Shown piece after piece: positions 16,773-25,519 of a DNA stretch of 64,000 nucleotides; position 1 is the stretch's first letter, and each line of letters begins with the position of its first letter. The translations under genes were made by a program, and so were the position numbers. The DNA comes from an uncultured Synergistales bacterium (GTDB taxonomy: Bacteria; Synergistota; Synergistia; Synergistales; Aminobacteriaceae), in contig CAJOGI010000004.1 of assembly GCA_905234075.1 (NCBI GenBank), forward strand, positions 1-64,000, read 5' to 3'. The notes beneath the pieces were generated by a model. It saw only the letters and a list, made by a program, of their open reading frames with translations. It did no database searches and was not told the origin of the DNA.

Positions 16773-19094
16773 ATGAAAATAACGTGTAAAAAATTTTTTA
16801 TAGCATTGCTAATGCCACTGGCTTTGTGTAGTGCCGGATACGCCGCCGTTATTAACGCTCAGACGGGACAGCAGCCTGCCGGCGTGAATACAAATAATAA
16901 TAATGTTCAAAGACAGCCGCAGAATTATTATCAGGGTAATATTAATCGGCCTTTAGTTGAAGATACGAGGCCGAACATGATGACTTATGATTATTATGAT
17001 TATTATGAGCCGTTTACTTCTGATGATATTCCCTTGACTGACGAGGAAATTAACGAATTATTTGATCAAATTCTGAACTCGCAGAACGATAATCCGCCGA
17101 AAGATCCGACTATAGCTAAAACGTGGACCAAGAACAAGAATAAAAAGAATAAAAAGGATGAAGATAAGGATGAAGATGAAGATAAAGAAGAGCCGTTTAA
17201 GAGCCCTATAAATCAATTATTTAAGCGTATTCCGCGCTACGGAATGTCATTCTTCAGACATTCTCCAGCGTCATTTGTTCCGTTGGACAGCGTGCCTGTA
17301 ACTCAGGACTACAGAATAGGCGTTGGCGATGAAATGACGCTCACTATATGGGGAATCCCCGAAGAGGGCTTTTATAATTTCATAATTAACCGCGACGGCA
17401 TGGCCTCTATTCCGCATATAGGAACGATTAGACTCGCCGGTTATACAATGCAGGAGGCCGAGAGAGTAATTCATATGCGGCTTAACCGCTACTACACGGG
17501 TTTCCAAATGAATTTGTCTATGGGCAAAGTCAGCTCGATAATGGTCTATGTAACCGGCAACGCCCGAAGGCCCGGAGCCTATACCGTCTCGTCGTTTTCA
17601 ACTTTAGTCAACGCCCTTTTAGCTTCAGGGGGCCCGGCATCTAACGGAAGTCTGCGGAAAATTGAATTAAAGCGCGGAGCGAAAACCGTAGCGGTTTTTG
17701 ATATGTATGCAATGTTGATGCGCGGAGATAAAACTCAGGACGCAAGACTTCAAGCAGGAGACGTTATATATATTCCGCCTGTGGGGCCGTTAGTCGGGGT
17801 TGCAGGAGAAGTCCAGAAGCCCGGAATTTATGAGATCAACGGCACAACCCGTATGGAGGATTTGCTTTACATAATCGGCGGAATGAGCGCGAGAACGTTC
17901 GCCGGAAGGATTCAATATTTCAGGATAATGAATAACTCTTATGTAAGTGCTTTTGAGGGTTCTCTGTCGGAACTTGAAAATTCAGAACTTCATGACGGCG
18001 ATATTATCCGATTGTTCCCGATTAGCAACTTGAGCGCAACCGCAAGAATTGAAGGCACGCTGTTGAAACCGGGCACGTATGCAATAACACCTGGACGTAC
18101 AACAATCGCCGACTTAATCAAACGCGCAGGAGGATTAAAGCCTACAGCTTCAGACACTGCTGAAATAACGAGGGTAACTCCTTCGCTTGAAGGCCCTGTG
18201 AACGAACGCTTTACGGTAAATATTGCTCAGGCATTGCAGGGCGACCCGATGAATAATTTGACGCTTGAGGACAACGATCAAATAACAGTGCTTGTAATTC
18301 CGGAATGGAAAAAACAAATCAGCGTCACAATCGCCGGAGAAGTTAAAAAGCCCGGAGTTTACGCAATGTTTCCGGGCGAGAGGCTTTCAGATCTGCTCAC
18401 ACGTGCCGGAGGTTTTACATCGAAGGCATTTTTGCGCGGAGCTATTTTTACCCGCCCTTCAGTTGCTGAAGAGCAGAAGCTCGCATTAAATCGAATGGCT
18501 GACCAGATGGAAAGAGATTTGCTCCAGTCTATGCAGAACACCACCCCTTCAACTTCCGGCTCGACGGCTCTTGATTCTGAGTATAAAAGAAGAGTTGATT
18601 TAATTGACTCTCTAAGAGAGCTTGACGTTATGGGAAGAATTATTACGAAAATAGATTCGCCTCAAAACATAATCGGAACGGCTTGGGATTATGAACTTCA
18701 GGACGGCGACGTTTTAAGGATACCCGACACGCCTTTAACCGTAAATATTATGGGAGCAGTTTACGCTTCAACGAGCTATATTTATCATCCTAAAATGGGA
18801 ATAAACGCTTACATCGCTGCTGCGGGCGGCGCATTAAAGAATGCCCATAAAAGGCTTGTCTATCTGCTCAAGAGCGATGGAACAACCATAAGGCTTACGC
18901 GCAGTACTTCCATGCTGTCGTCAAAAATGTGGAAAGCCCCTCGCGGTTATTCTGCAAAAATTGAACCCGGCGACACAATCGTAGTACCTGTAAAATATCT
19001 TGAACGTCAGAACATAGACAATCTTAAGGACACAATCGATGTTATTTATAAAGTTGCTGTCGCTGTCGGAGTAATCCTCAACAATAGTAAATAA
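16773..19094 (+). CDS. Wza/GfcE-like polysaccharide export protein with five SLBB domains
   Basis: A 773-aa exported protein. A signal peptide (cut near YAA, residue 25) is followed by an Asn/Gln-rich stretch, a DYYDYYEPF segment and a Lys/Asp/Glu low-complexity patch (about residues 115-145). A Poly_export domain begins near residue 175 (DYRIGVGDEMTLTIWG). Five SLBB units follow, each with a G-x-V-x-x-PG-Y core: VTGNARRPGAY, VAGEVQKPGIY, IEGTLLKPGTY, IAGEVKKPGVY, and a divergent last one. A short hydrophobic C-terminus (VIYKVAVAVGVIL) ends it. It probably forms the export channel partner of the YjbH protein. No Wzc kinase or glycosyltransferase is nearby. Confidence 0.85.
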   Translation: MKITCKKFFIALLMPLALCSAGYAAVINAQTGQQPAGVNTNNNNVQRQPQNYYQGNINRPLVEDTRPNMMTYDYYDYYEPFTSDDIPLTDEEINELFDQILNSQNDNPPKDPTIAKTWTKNKNKKNKKDEDKDEDEDKEEPFKSPINQLFKRIPRYGMSFFRHSPASFVPLDSVPVTQDYRIGVGDEMTLTIWGIPEEGFYNFIINRDGMASIPHIGTIRLAGYTMQEAERVIHMRLNRYYTGFQMNLSMGKVSSIMVYVTGNARRPGAYTVSSFSTLVNALLASGGPASNGSLRKIELKRGAKTVAVFDMYAMLMRGDKTQDARLQAGDVIYIPPVGPLVGVAGEVQKPGIYEINGTTRMEDLLYIIGGMSARTFAGRIQYFRIMNNSYVSAFEGSLSELENSELHDGDIIRLFPISNLSATARIEGTLLKPGTYAITPGRTTIADLIKRAGGLKPTASDTAEITRVTPSLEGPVNERFTVNIAQALQGDPMNNLTLEDNDQITVLVIPEWKKQISVTIAGEVKKPGVYAMFPGERLSDLLTRAGGFTSKAFLRGAIFTRPSVAEEQKLALNRMADQMERDLLQSMQNTTPSTSGSTALDSEYKRRVDLIDSLRELDVMGRIITKIDSPQNIIGTAWDYELQDGDVLRIPDTPLTVNIMGAVYASTSYIYHPKMGINAYIAAAGGALKNAHKRLVYLLKSDGTTIRLTRSTSMLSSKMWKAPRGYSAKIEPGDTIVVPVKYLERQNIDNLKDTIDVIYKVAVAVGVILNNSK

Positions 19095-19119
19095 CTAAAT
19101 AATTAAGGAGGAAGATAAC

Positions 19120-19383
19120 ATGAAAAAATTTTTTCTCGCGCTGTGTTTAACGCTTTGCTTTACTTTTACGGCCTGTGCAAAAGGCAATTACGAATATAAG
19201 ATCGTGCCGCTCGGCTCATTAGGTGCGCTTCAAAAAGAAAAGTCTGCCGCTTCCAAGACGCAGCAGCTTGAGACCATATTGAATCAATACGGCAGGGACG
19301 GCTGGGAAATTTCAGAAATTTTTGCGGTGCGGACAACGTTTGACCCTAACGTGTTTTTCGTGATTATGCAGCGCGAAATTTAA
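19120..19383 (+). CDS. Small DUF4177-like lipoprotein
   Basis: An 87-aa protein. Residues 1-19 form a signal sequence ending FTACA, a plausible lipobox with Cys19. The remainder, YEYKIVPLGSL, then LNQYGRDGWEISEIF and a final strand, matches the DUF4177 pattern (YEYKV, then LN-x-x-G-x-x-GWE). The function of the family is unknown. It follows the export protein by 25 bases behind AAGGAGG, so it is probably the last gene of the polysaccharide operon. Confidence 0.75.
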   Translation: MKKFFLALCLTLCFTFTACAKGNYEYKIVPLGSLGALQKEKSAASKTQQLETILNQYGRDGWEISEIFAVRTTFDPNVFFVIMQREI

Positions 19384-19390
19384 CTCAGAC

Positions 19391-19418
19391 TTGACGTATA
19401 AAAAAAATGCGATAAAAT
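19391..19418 (+). promoter_or_regulatory. Promoter of tRNA-Pro
   Basis: TTGACG (19391-19396), a 16-base spacer and TAAAAT (19413-19418), ending 12 bases before the first base of the tRNA. Confidence 0.7.
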
Positions 19419-19430
19419 ATTCGTGTTTTA

Positions 19431-19508
19431 CGGGACGTAGCGCAGTCTGGCTAGCGCATCTGCATGGGGTGCAGGGGGTCGGAGGTTCGAATCCTCTCGT
19501 CCCGACCA
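19431..19508 (+). tRNA. tRNA-Pro (anticodon GGG)
   Basis: A complete cloverleaf of 78 bases. The acceptor stem CGGGACG pairs with CGTCCCG, starting with the C1-G72 pair typical of bacterial tRNA-Pro. The D stem is GCGC/GCGC. The anticodon stem TCTGC/GCAGG encloses the loop ATGGGGT, with anticodon GGG at 19466-19468. The T stem is GGAGG/CCTCT with loop TTCGAAT. The CCA end is encoded (19506-19508). Confidence 0.97.
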
Positions 19509-19571
19509 TTTTTTTATCACGTTTTATTCATCTTGTTCATCGTTACGAAATTTAGAATAATTGAAAATTTT

Positions 19572-19610
19572 ATCCTGTATGAAAAATAAAACTTCGTGCA
19601 GGATTTTTTT
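19572..19610 (+). terminator. Terminator after tRNA-Pro
   Basis: ATCCTGTA (19572-19579) pairs with TGCAGGAT (19597-19604), apart from one internal mismatch, followed by six T. Confidence 0.65.
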
Positions 19611-19622
19611 GTAGGTGGGGGA

Positions 19623-20465
19623 TTATGTCAATGGCTTGGCGATAGTTTTCTGCCATAATGAGATATACTGCTCATTCAAAAAGGTCGGATAATCAACTTC
19701 AGGTGCAGGTCTTCCCCAGTGAAAAGCTTCAGAACGCCCGGATAAATATTTCTTTAACGCACTCGGTGTATCATCGTCAAAAACAATAGTAATATTTTTT
19801 GCTTTTATCTCCTCAATATAATCACGAAGGCCGGCAAAATTTCCCTTCTTCCATTTTTCGAGGCTTTCACTTTCCGGAACTTCAATTTTACAGCCCGCAG
19901 CCTTTAACAAAATTCCGCAGGAGCCGCTCATGTCGCAGACGGCTACATCTTTTAAGACCTGACCGGCAAGCGAAGCACCTGACAACCTCGCTTGAAATTC
20001 AGCTAGCCTTCTTTGATAATAGGGATAATTCTGCGTGTCCCATTCAGACAGAGCCGTTAAAATTTTTTGCGCCACGAAGGGGATTACTGACGGGTCGATT
20101 AATAAAGATTTTTCTACGGGGAATGATGAATATAAATAGCAGACGTTAAAATCTTCAAGGCCTTTTATTGTGTCCGCATCGTTTTTATCAAGCGCAATTA
20201 TTTTCGCATCGGAGGGGAGTTCGCGTAAAATTCTTCCCCTTTCAGCGACGACTAAATCGCCGTTAGAGTTCCAAATTTTTATGGGAATGACGTTGACTTC
20301 CTGACCGCCTATGAAAGAAGCGAGCAGGGCAAGCCACATGTCAGTTACTGCAATATTTATTTTTTCCTGACAGAAGGCAGCCCCGCTGAAAGTTAATATC
20401 ACGGAAAAAATAATCGTGATAAAAATTTTTATTTTATTCGTCGCCGAATTTCGCTTTAAGGTCAT
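19623..20465 (-). CDS. Divergent ZnuA-like periplasmic binding protein
   Basis: A 280-aa protein with a signal peptide (about residues 12-32, cut near SGAAFC). The layout recalls cluster A-I metal-binding proteins (ZnuA/TroA). A first strand and helix carry VTDMWLALLASFIGGQEVNV. A middle DPSVIPFVAQKILTALSEWD then resembles the ZnuA linker-helix region with its following YYQRRLAEFQARL. The His residues that bind Zn or Mn in that family are not present at the usual places, so the ligand may differ or binding may be lost. The ATG lies inside the end of rnc (32-base overlap), so it is probably the last gene of the fatty-acid operon. No partner permease is near. Confidence 0.55.
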   Translation of the reverse strand: MTLKRNSATNKIKIFITIIFSVILTFSGAAFCQEKINIAVTDMWLALLASFIGGQEVNVIPIKIWNSNGDLVVAERGRILRELPSDAKIIALDKNDADTIKGLEDFNVCYLYSSFPVEKSLLIDPSVIPFVAQKILTALSEWDTQNYPYYQRRLAEFQARLSGASLAGQVLKDVAVCDMSGSCGILLKAAGCKIEVPESESLEKWKKGNFAGLRDYIEEIKAKNITIVFDDDTPSALKKYLSGRSEAFHWGRPAPEVDYPTFLNEQYISLWQKTIAKPLT

Positions 20466-21168
20466 TTAATACAAGCTTTGCAACTTTATATTCCGCGCCT
20501 TTTCTCGTCCTGTCCGTCTCGATATGCTCAAAGCCGTTCATGTAAAGCCTTACGGTAAACTCCGGCGCATGTGAAGGCCCTTTGACTTCAAGCAGCTCAT
20601 AATTCGGGAGCGGCATTTTATGCGCCTGAAGCCATAATTGCAGGGCCGTCTTCGGATCATGTTCGGCTTCCTGCTCTTCGGCATCTTGCAGGAATAATTT
20701 TTTTATTACTCTGTCTGCTGCAGCCATGCCGCTGTCAAGGCACACAGCCCCCAGAACTGACTCGACTGCATCAGCGCATATCGAATGCGGAAGTGCATCG
20801 CTCTTTATCGAACGTCCGTGCAAAAGCAAATACGGAATATTTAATAAAACCGCCTTCTGATAAAGTGCTTCGCTCTTCACAAGCTCGGCGCGCATGTGAG
20901 TTAATTCACCCTCTTTAGCGTCCGGGTACATTCTATATAACGCTCTGGCTATGACAAAGCTGAGAACTGAATCTCCGAGAAATTCAAGACGCTCATTATT
21001 ATGAAAGAGCCCGTTCTCTCGTGAGAATGACGAATGAGTTAAAGCCTCTTCAATTAAATATCTGTCAGTGAAAGTGTAGCCGAGATTGTCTTCGAGCTTC
21101 TTCAATTCCGTCTCGTCAATCACAGCTTTCTTTCTGCGCGGGCCAAATTCTTCATCAAATCCTGGCAT
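20434..21168 (-). CDS. rnc: Rnc, ribonuclease III
   Basis: A 244-aa double-strand RNA endonuclease for rRNA and mRNA processing. The signature NNERLEFLGDSVLSF carries the catalytic acidic residues. The second metal-binding helix (DAVESVLGAVCLDSG) and a C-terminal dsRBD (about residues 170-240: DPKTALQLWLQAHKMPLPNYE) complete it. It follows fabF by seven bases at the end of the fatty-acid operon, the same neighbourhood (acpP-fabF-rnc) seen in many Firmicutes and related phyla. Confidence 0.95.
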   Translation of the reverse strand: MPGFDEEFGPRRKKAVIDETELKKLEDNLGYTFTDRYLIEEALTHSSFSRENGLFHNNERLEFLGDSVLSFVIARALYRMYPDAKEGELTHMRAELVKSEALYQKAVLLNIPYLLLHGRSIKSDALPHSICADAVESVLGAVCLDSGMAAADRVIKKLFLQDAEEQEAEHDPKTALQLWLQAHKMPLPNYELLEVKGPSHAPEFTVRLYMNGFEHIETDRTRKGAEYKVAKLVLNDLKAKFGDE

Positions 21169-21175
21169 TTTTTAC

Positions 21176-22426
21176 TTACCCCGAGAAACGCTCAAAGGCC
21201 AAGACCCCGTTATGGCCGCCGAAGCCGAAGCTGTTTACTAAGAGTCTGTCAACCTTTCTATCAACGCCCCTGCCCGTCGAGATAGTTATATCGCACTCCG
21301 GGTCGGGTGTCTCGTAATTCAATGTCGGGTGAATGAAATTTTCTTCGATTGCCTGCATTGACGCAATGACTTCAAGACCGCCGGCCGCGCCCAAGCAATG
21401 TCCGATTAAACTTTTTGTCGAAGTTACTGTGATATTTTTTGCGCAGTCTCCGAAGACGTGATTAATCATTCCGGCTTCCATTTTGTCATTAAGGCCCGTT
21501 GAAGTTCCGTGAGCATTAATATAATCGACTTGATTTTTATCCCAGCCCGACATTTTGAGAGCCTTCTCTGTTGCATACGCCGCGCCCTTAGCTTCGGGGT
21601 CGGGTGCCGTGATGTGTCCTGCGTCGCAGGAAGTCCCATAGCCCGTAAATTCTGCGTAAATGTGTGCGCCTCTTGCCAAAGCGTGCTCAAGTTCTTCGAG
21701 AACGACAACGCCTGCTCCCTCTCCCATGACAAAACCGTCTCTATCTTTATCAAACGGCCTCGATGCTTTTTCGGGCTCGTCGTTCCTCGTTGAAAGAGCT
21801 TTCATTGAGGCAAAGCCGGCAATGCTGATAGCTCTCAACGCTGCTTCAGTTCCTCCGGCGATTATAACGTCAGCGTCATCGCGGATAATAGCGTGATAAG
21901 CCTCGCCCATGCTGTGAAGAGAAGTAGCGCACGCCGTAACGACGCATAAGTTAGGCCCTTTCGCTCCAAGCACGATAGCTACATAAGCCGTTGACATGTT
22001 ACTGATCATCATCGGGATAAAATACGGGCTGACTCTCTTTGAGCCTTTTGTCATCATAATTCCGAAATTGTTGAATGAAGTTTCAATTCCGCCCTGCCCT
22101 GTTCCGATATACACGCCTAATCTATAAGGGTCAATGCTTTTAACGTCGAGCCTGGAGTCTTCGACTGCAAGTTTTGCCGCAGCTACAGCAAATTGAATGG
22201 CACGGTCGGAGCGTTTTGCTTCCTTGCCCGGCATGAAGGCCGACGGGTCAAAATTTTTTATCTCGGCTCCGAATGTAACAGGGCAGTCGCCTAATTCAAA
22301 AGTCGTTATAGGGCCGATGCCGTTCTTGCCGTCGCGCAGTGCCTGCCAGTAATCTTTTTTGCCCAACGCTATCGGGCTGACAGGGCCAAGACCGGTAACA
22401 ACTACTCTGCGTTTTTTTTCGCTCAA
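21176..22426 (-). CDS. fabF: FabF, beta-ketoacyl-ACP synthase II
   Basis: A 416-aa condensing enzyme that elongates acyl-ACP with malonyl-ACP. The active-site Cys is in VVTACATSLHSMGEA. Catalytic His residues are in NAHGTSTGLND and SLIGHCLGAAGG. The start MSEKKRRVVVTGLGPVSPI is typical. About 160 bases containing a heptad repeat separate it from acpP. No fabH is found in this operon, so chain initiation must be encoded elsewhere or done by another synthase. Confidence 0.95.
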   Translation of the reverse strand: MSEKKRRVVVTGLGPVSPIALGKKDYWQALRDGKNGIGPITTFELGDCPVTFGAEIKNFDPSAFMPGKEAKRSDRAIQFAVAAAKLAVEDSRLDVKSIDPYRLGVYIGTGQGGIETSFNNFGIMMTKGSKRVSPYFIPMMISNMSTAYVAIVLGAKGPNLCVVTACATSLHSMGEAYHAIIRDDADVIIAGGTEAALRAISIAGFASMKALSTRNDEPEKASRPFDKDRDGFVMGEGAGVVVLEELEHALARGAHIYAEFTGYGTSCDAGHITAPDPEAKGAAYATEKALKMSGWDKNQVDYINAHGTSTGLNDKMEAGMINHVFGDCAKNITVTSTKSLIGHCLGAAGGLEVIASMQAIEENFIHPTLNYETPDPECDITISTGRGVDRKVDRLLVNSFGFGGHNGVLAFERFSG

Positions 22427-22548
22427 AATTTTTTCATCTCCTGTTTAAGATTTTTTATTTATATGAAAAAGGAGACAGGACCAAACCGCCCGCCCCCCGT
22501 TAAATTCAGTTAGAAGTTAAGAGGCAAAAAGCAAAAGGCAATAACAAA

Positions 22549-22580
22549 ACTCCTACCTCCTAATTCCTACCTCCTACCTA
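22549..22580. repeat. Heptad repeat between acpP and fabF (site 3)
   Basis: On the minus strand this reads as tandem TAGGAGG, TAGGAAT and TAGGAGG units just after the acpP stop. Orientation is sense with the operon. Confidence 0.7.
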
Positions 22581-22586
22581 AATTTT

Positions 22587-22838
22587 TTAGTCTTCCACGT
22601 CGATTTTTTCGAGCGTGTATTTAAGTGCCTCGCCTACTGATGTTAATTTCTCTGCATCTTCGTCAGGAATTTCGATTCCAAATTCGTCCTCTATTCCCAT
22701 GATAAGCTCTACGATGTCAAGAGAGTCCGCTCCGAGATCTTCGACAAAAGATTTCTCTTCGGTTACCTGATCCTCTTCAACATCAAGACGGTTTGCTACT
22801 ATTCCTTTAAGTTTTGCTACAACTTCTTCTTTAGTCAT
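22587..22838 (-). CDS. acpP: AcpP, acyl carrier protein
   Basis: An 83-aa acidic carrier. The phosphopantetheine-attachment Ser is in [18 protein letters not shown], followed by [12 protein letters not shown]. It carries the growing chain for the fab enzymes on either side. GGGAGGTG precedes the ATG. High expression relative to its neighbours is expected from the family but is not shown by the sequence. Confidence 0.97.
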   Translation of the reverse strand: MTKEEVVAKLKGIVANRLDVEEDQVTEEKSFVEDLGADSLDIVELIMGIEDEFGIEIPDEDAEKLTSVGEALKYTLEKIDVED

Positions 22839-22872
22839 GTTAATTCACCTCCCTTATGAGATAGTTTTTAAT

Positions 22873-23607
22873 TTAATACATAGTCATGCCGCCGTCAACT
22901 GCTAAGACTTGGCCGGTTATGTAGGAATTTGCTTCGCTCGCAAAAAAAGCAGCTGCCCTTGCAACGTCTTCGGGGCTTCCGATTTTTCCGATGGGAATTG
23001 ATTTTAATATTCCCTCTTTGGCTTCGGGCTTTAATCCTTCGGTCATGTCAGTGTCAATAAATCCCGGCGCGATTGCGTTCGCAGTAATCCCCCGTTCAGC
23101 ATACTCACGGGCGATTGATTTCGTGAGGCCGATTATACCAGCTTTTGACGCAGCGTAATTAGCTTGGCCTGCATTGCCGATAAGTCCGACGACTGAAGCA
23201 ATGTTAATAATTCTTCCATAACGAGCCTTTGCCATGTCGCGTATGGCCTCGCGGGTGCAATAAAAAGCCGCGTTCAAATTCGTATTAATTACGGTCTGCC
23301 AGTCCTCCGGCTTCATTCGCATTAAAAGAGTGTCTCGCGTAACTCCTGCGTTATTAACTAAAATGCTTACGGCTTCGCCCATAACGCTTTTAACATTCTT
23401 GAACATCTCGGCGACTTGATTGTAATCGCTGACATCAGCCTTAAAAATTTCAGCCTTGACTCCGAGATTTTTAATTTCGGCGCAAAGATTTTTTGCAGGC
23501 TCTTCGCTCCGATTAAAATTTATTGCAACGTCAAAATTATTTTTTGCAAGCTCAAGAGCTATTGCCCGGCCTATGCCTTTTGACGCGCCTGTTACGAGTG
23601 CTAACAT
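22873..23607 (-). CDS. fabG: FabG, 3-oxoacyl-ACP reductase
   Basis: A 244-aa short-chain dehydrogenase that reduces 3-ketoacyl-ACP with NADPH. It has TGASKGIGRAIAL at residues 6-18 (nucleotide binding), NNAGVTRD, the catalytic Ser in NIASVVGLIGN, YAASK with the catalytic Tyr and Lys, and IAPGFIDTDMT. The start overlaps the end of fabD by 7 bases, indicating coupling. Confidence 0.95.
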   Translation of the reverse strand: MLALVTGASKGIGRAIALELAKNNFDVAINFNRSEEPAKNLCAEIKNLGVKAEIFKADVSDYNQVAEMFKNVKSVMGEAVSILVNNAGVTRDTLLMRMKPEDWQTVINTNLNAAFYCTREAIRDMAKARYGRIINIASVVGLIGNAGQANYAASKAGIIGLTKSIAREYAERGITANAIAPGFIDTDMTEGLKPEAKEGILKSIPIGKIGSPEDVARAAAFFASEANSYITGQVLAVDGGMTMY

Positions 23608-24548
23608 TTTTCTAACTCCTCACGAATTTTCTCTAACTTCTCCGGCGTTGCTCCCGAAAATAAATTCATGCCCTTCTTACAGCGTTTAATTAATCCCGAA
23701 AGAACATCGCCGTTGCCGATTTCAAAGTAAGTATTAATTCCAAGCGTGTCGGCCATGTAATTAACGCTCTGTTCCCACAAAACCGGGCTGAAGGTCTGAG
23801 CATATAATGAGGCTCGAATCTCGTCGGGATTTTTCACCGGCTTCGCGCTGACGTTTGCGATAATATCATACTTTGCGTCATTCCACGAAATTTTTTCAAA
23901 CTCTGCTTTTAATTTTTCGGCGGCAGGTTTCATATAAACGCTGTGAAAAGGTGCGCTGACATTTAATTTAACGCCTTTCTTAGCTCCGTAAGTTTTCGCG
24001 TTTTCGATCGCCTTGTCGATAAATTCACTCAAGCCTGAAATTACGACCTGTCCGGGAGAATTAAAATTAGCCGGCTGAATTTCTCCGTTAGGCGCGACGT
24101 TATCGCAAAGATTTTTCACTCCGTCTTCATCGAGGCCAAGCAATGCCGCCATAGCTCCTTTGCCTTCGGGTACAGCTTCCTGCATAAAAATTCCGCGCTT
24201 ATGAACGAGCTGAACGGCATCTTTGAAAGAAATTGCTTCGCCTGCAACAAGCGCGGTGTATTCGCCCAAGCTGTGGCCGGCGCAGCACGCGGGATTTATT
24301 TTCGCTCCCATCTCGTTAATTAAAACCCTAAGAGCCGCGATACTCATCGTCATGATTGCAGGCTGTGAATTTTTCGTGAGGGTTAATTCCTCTTCGCTGC
24401 CCTCAAAAATTAATTTCGTTAAATGAAAATTCAAAGCGTCATCAGCTTCGTCAAAGACATCTTTAGCCGAGTGAAAAGCCTCATAGATTTCTCTGCCCAT
24501 TCCGACTTTTTGAGAGCCTTGACCGGGGAAACATAAAGCATACGGCAT
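23601..24548 (-). CDS. fabD: FabD, malonyl-CoA:ACP transacylase
   Basis: A 315-aa enzyme that loads malonate onto ACP. The start ALCFPGQGSQKVGMG, the nucleophile motif AGHSLGEYTALVAG (Ser) and the catalytic His in SAPFHSVYM are clear. It lies two bases after fabK and overlaps fabG by seven. Confidence 0.95.
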   Translation of the reverse strand: MPYALCFPGQGSQKVGMGREIYEAFHSAKDVFDEADDALNFHLTKLIFEGSEEELTLTKNSQPAIMTMSIAALRVLINEMGAKINPACCAGHSLGEYTALVAGEAISFKDAVQLVHKRGIFMQEAVPEGKGAMAALLGLDEDGVKNLCDNVAPNGEIQPANFNSPGQVVISGLSEFIDKAIENAKTYGAKKGVKLNVSAPFHSVYMKPAAEKLKAEFEKISWNDAKYDIIANVSAKPVKNPDEIRASLYAQTFSPVLWEQSVNYMADTLGINTYFEIGNGDVLSGLIKRCKKGMNLFSGATPEKLEKIREELEKC

Positions 24549-24550
24549 TA

Positions 24551-25510
24551 TTATTTTTTCACCTCTCCGACGTTCGATAAAACTTTTTCAGCTTCAGCGA
24601 ACATATTTTCTATGATTACTTTTGCAGGCAAAATTTCATTTACCATTGCGGCACTCTGACCGGCCATTAGTGAGCCCCATTCTGTATCGCCGTTGACGAC
24701 AGCAGCGCGTAATTTTCCTGTTCCAAGTGCTTCAATTTCCGACGCTGGGGCGCGTTCTGCTTCGAGCCTCTCAAATTCTGCGGTTAATTTATTTCTCAGA
24801 CACCTCACGGGGTGGCCGAGCGACTGTCCTGTTATTGCCGTGCTTCTGTCGCGTGCATCGATCACTGCCTTTTTATAATTCGCGTGAACGGTACACTCTT
24901 CACAGCAGATAAATCTCGTGCCGACCTGAACGCCCTCAGCACCGAGCGCAAACGCAGCGACTACTCCGCGACCGTCAGCGACTCCTCCGGCGCATATAAC
25001 AGGAATTTTTACGGCTTGGGCAATCTGCGGAGTTAATACCATTGTCGTTAATTCGCCTATGTGTCCGCCTGCTTCCATTCCTTCAGCGACAACCGCGTCA
25101 GCTCCCTGCTTCTCAACGCGCTTGGCCTGAGCTACGGAGGCGACTACGGGGATTACGATTGTCCCGGCAGGCTTTAATTTTTCTAAAACTTTTCCGGGAC
25201 TTCCTGCGCCTGTCGTTACGACCGGGACTTTATGCTTTAACGCGACTTCTAAGGCATCTTCGGCGGTCGGGGACATCAGCATTATATTAAGCCCGAAGGG
25301 TCTGCCGGGCTCGATTAATTTTTTAGCCTTTATAATTTCCTGCTCTAAAATTTCCTTCGGTGTCGCCGCTGCGGCGATTATTCCGAGTCCTCCGGCGTTG
25401 CTGACTGCCGATGCTAATTCCGCATTCGCAACCCAAGCCATACCGCCCTGAATTAAGGGATATTTCGTGCCGAGCAATTTACAAATTCTGTTATCTGTCC
25501 GTAAAAGCAT
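24551..25510 (-). CDS. fabK: FabK, enoyl-ACP reductase II (FMN)
   Basis: A 319-aa FMN enzyme of the nitronate monooxygenase/IMP-dehydrogenase-like fold that catalyses the last reduction in chain elongation. Typical stretches are YPLIQGGMAWVANAELASAVSNAGGLG, quoted here only as its ends YPLIQGGMAW and NAGGLG, together with VPVVTTGAGSPG, GMEAGGHIGELTT and ICAGGVADGRG. It is the only enoyl reductase seen in the window; FabI and FabV are absent here. The family is insensitive to triclosan, which is established knowledge rather than something visible here. Confidence 0.93.
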   Translation of the reverse strand: MLLRTDNRICKLLGTKYPLIQGGMAWVANAELASAVSNAGGLGIIAAAATPKEILEQEIIKAKKLIEPGRPFGLNIMLMSPTAEDALEVALKHKVPVVTTGAGSPGKVLEKLKPAGTIVIPVVASVAQAKRVEKQGADAVVAEGMEAGGHIGELTTMVLTPQIAQAVKIPVICAGGVADGRGVVAAFALGAEGVQVGTRFICCEECTVHANYKKAVIDARDRSTAITGQSLGHPVRCLRNKLTAEFERLEAERAPASEIEALGTGKLRAAVVNGDTEWGSLMAGQSAAMVNEILPAKVIIENMFAEAEKVLSNVGEVKK

Positions 25511-25519
25511 TTTTATTTT

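Noticed and set aside
24693-25290. Several overlapping plus-strand frames opposite fabK
   Set aside because: They are shadows of the strongly supported fabK gene, rich in Arg and Leu, with no RBS.
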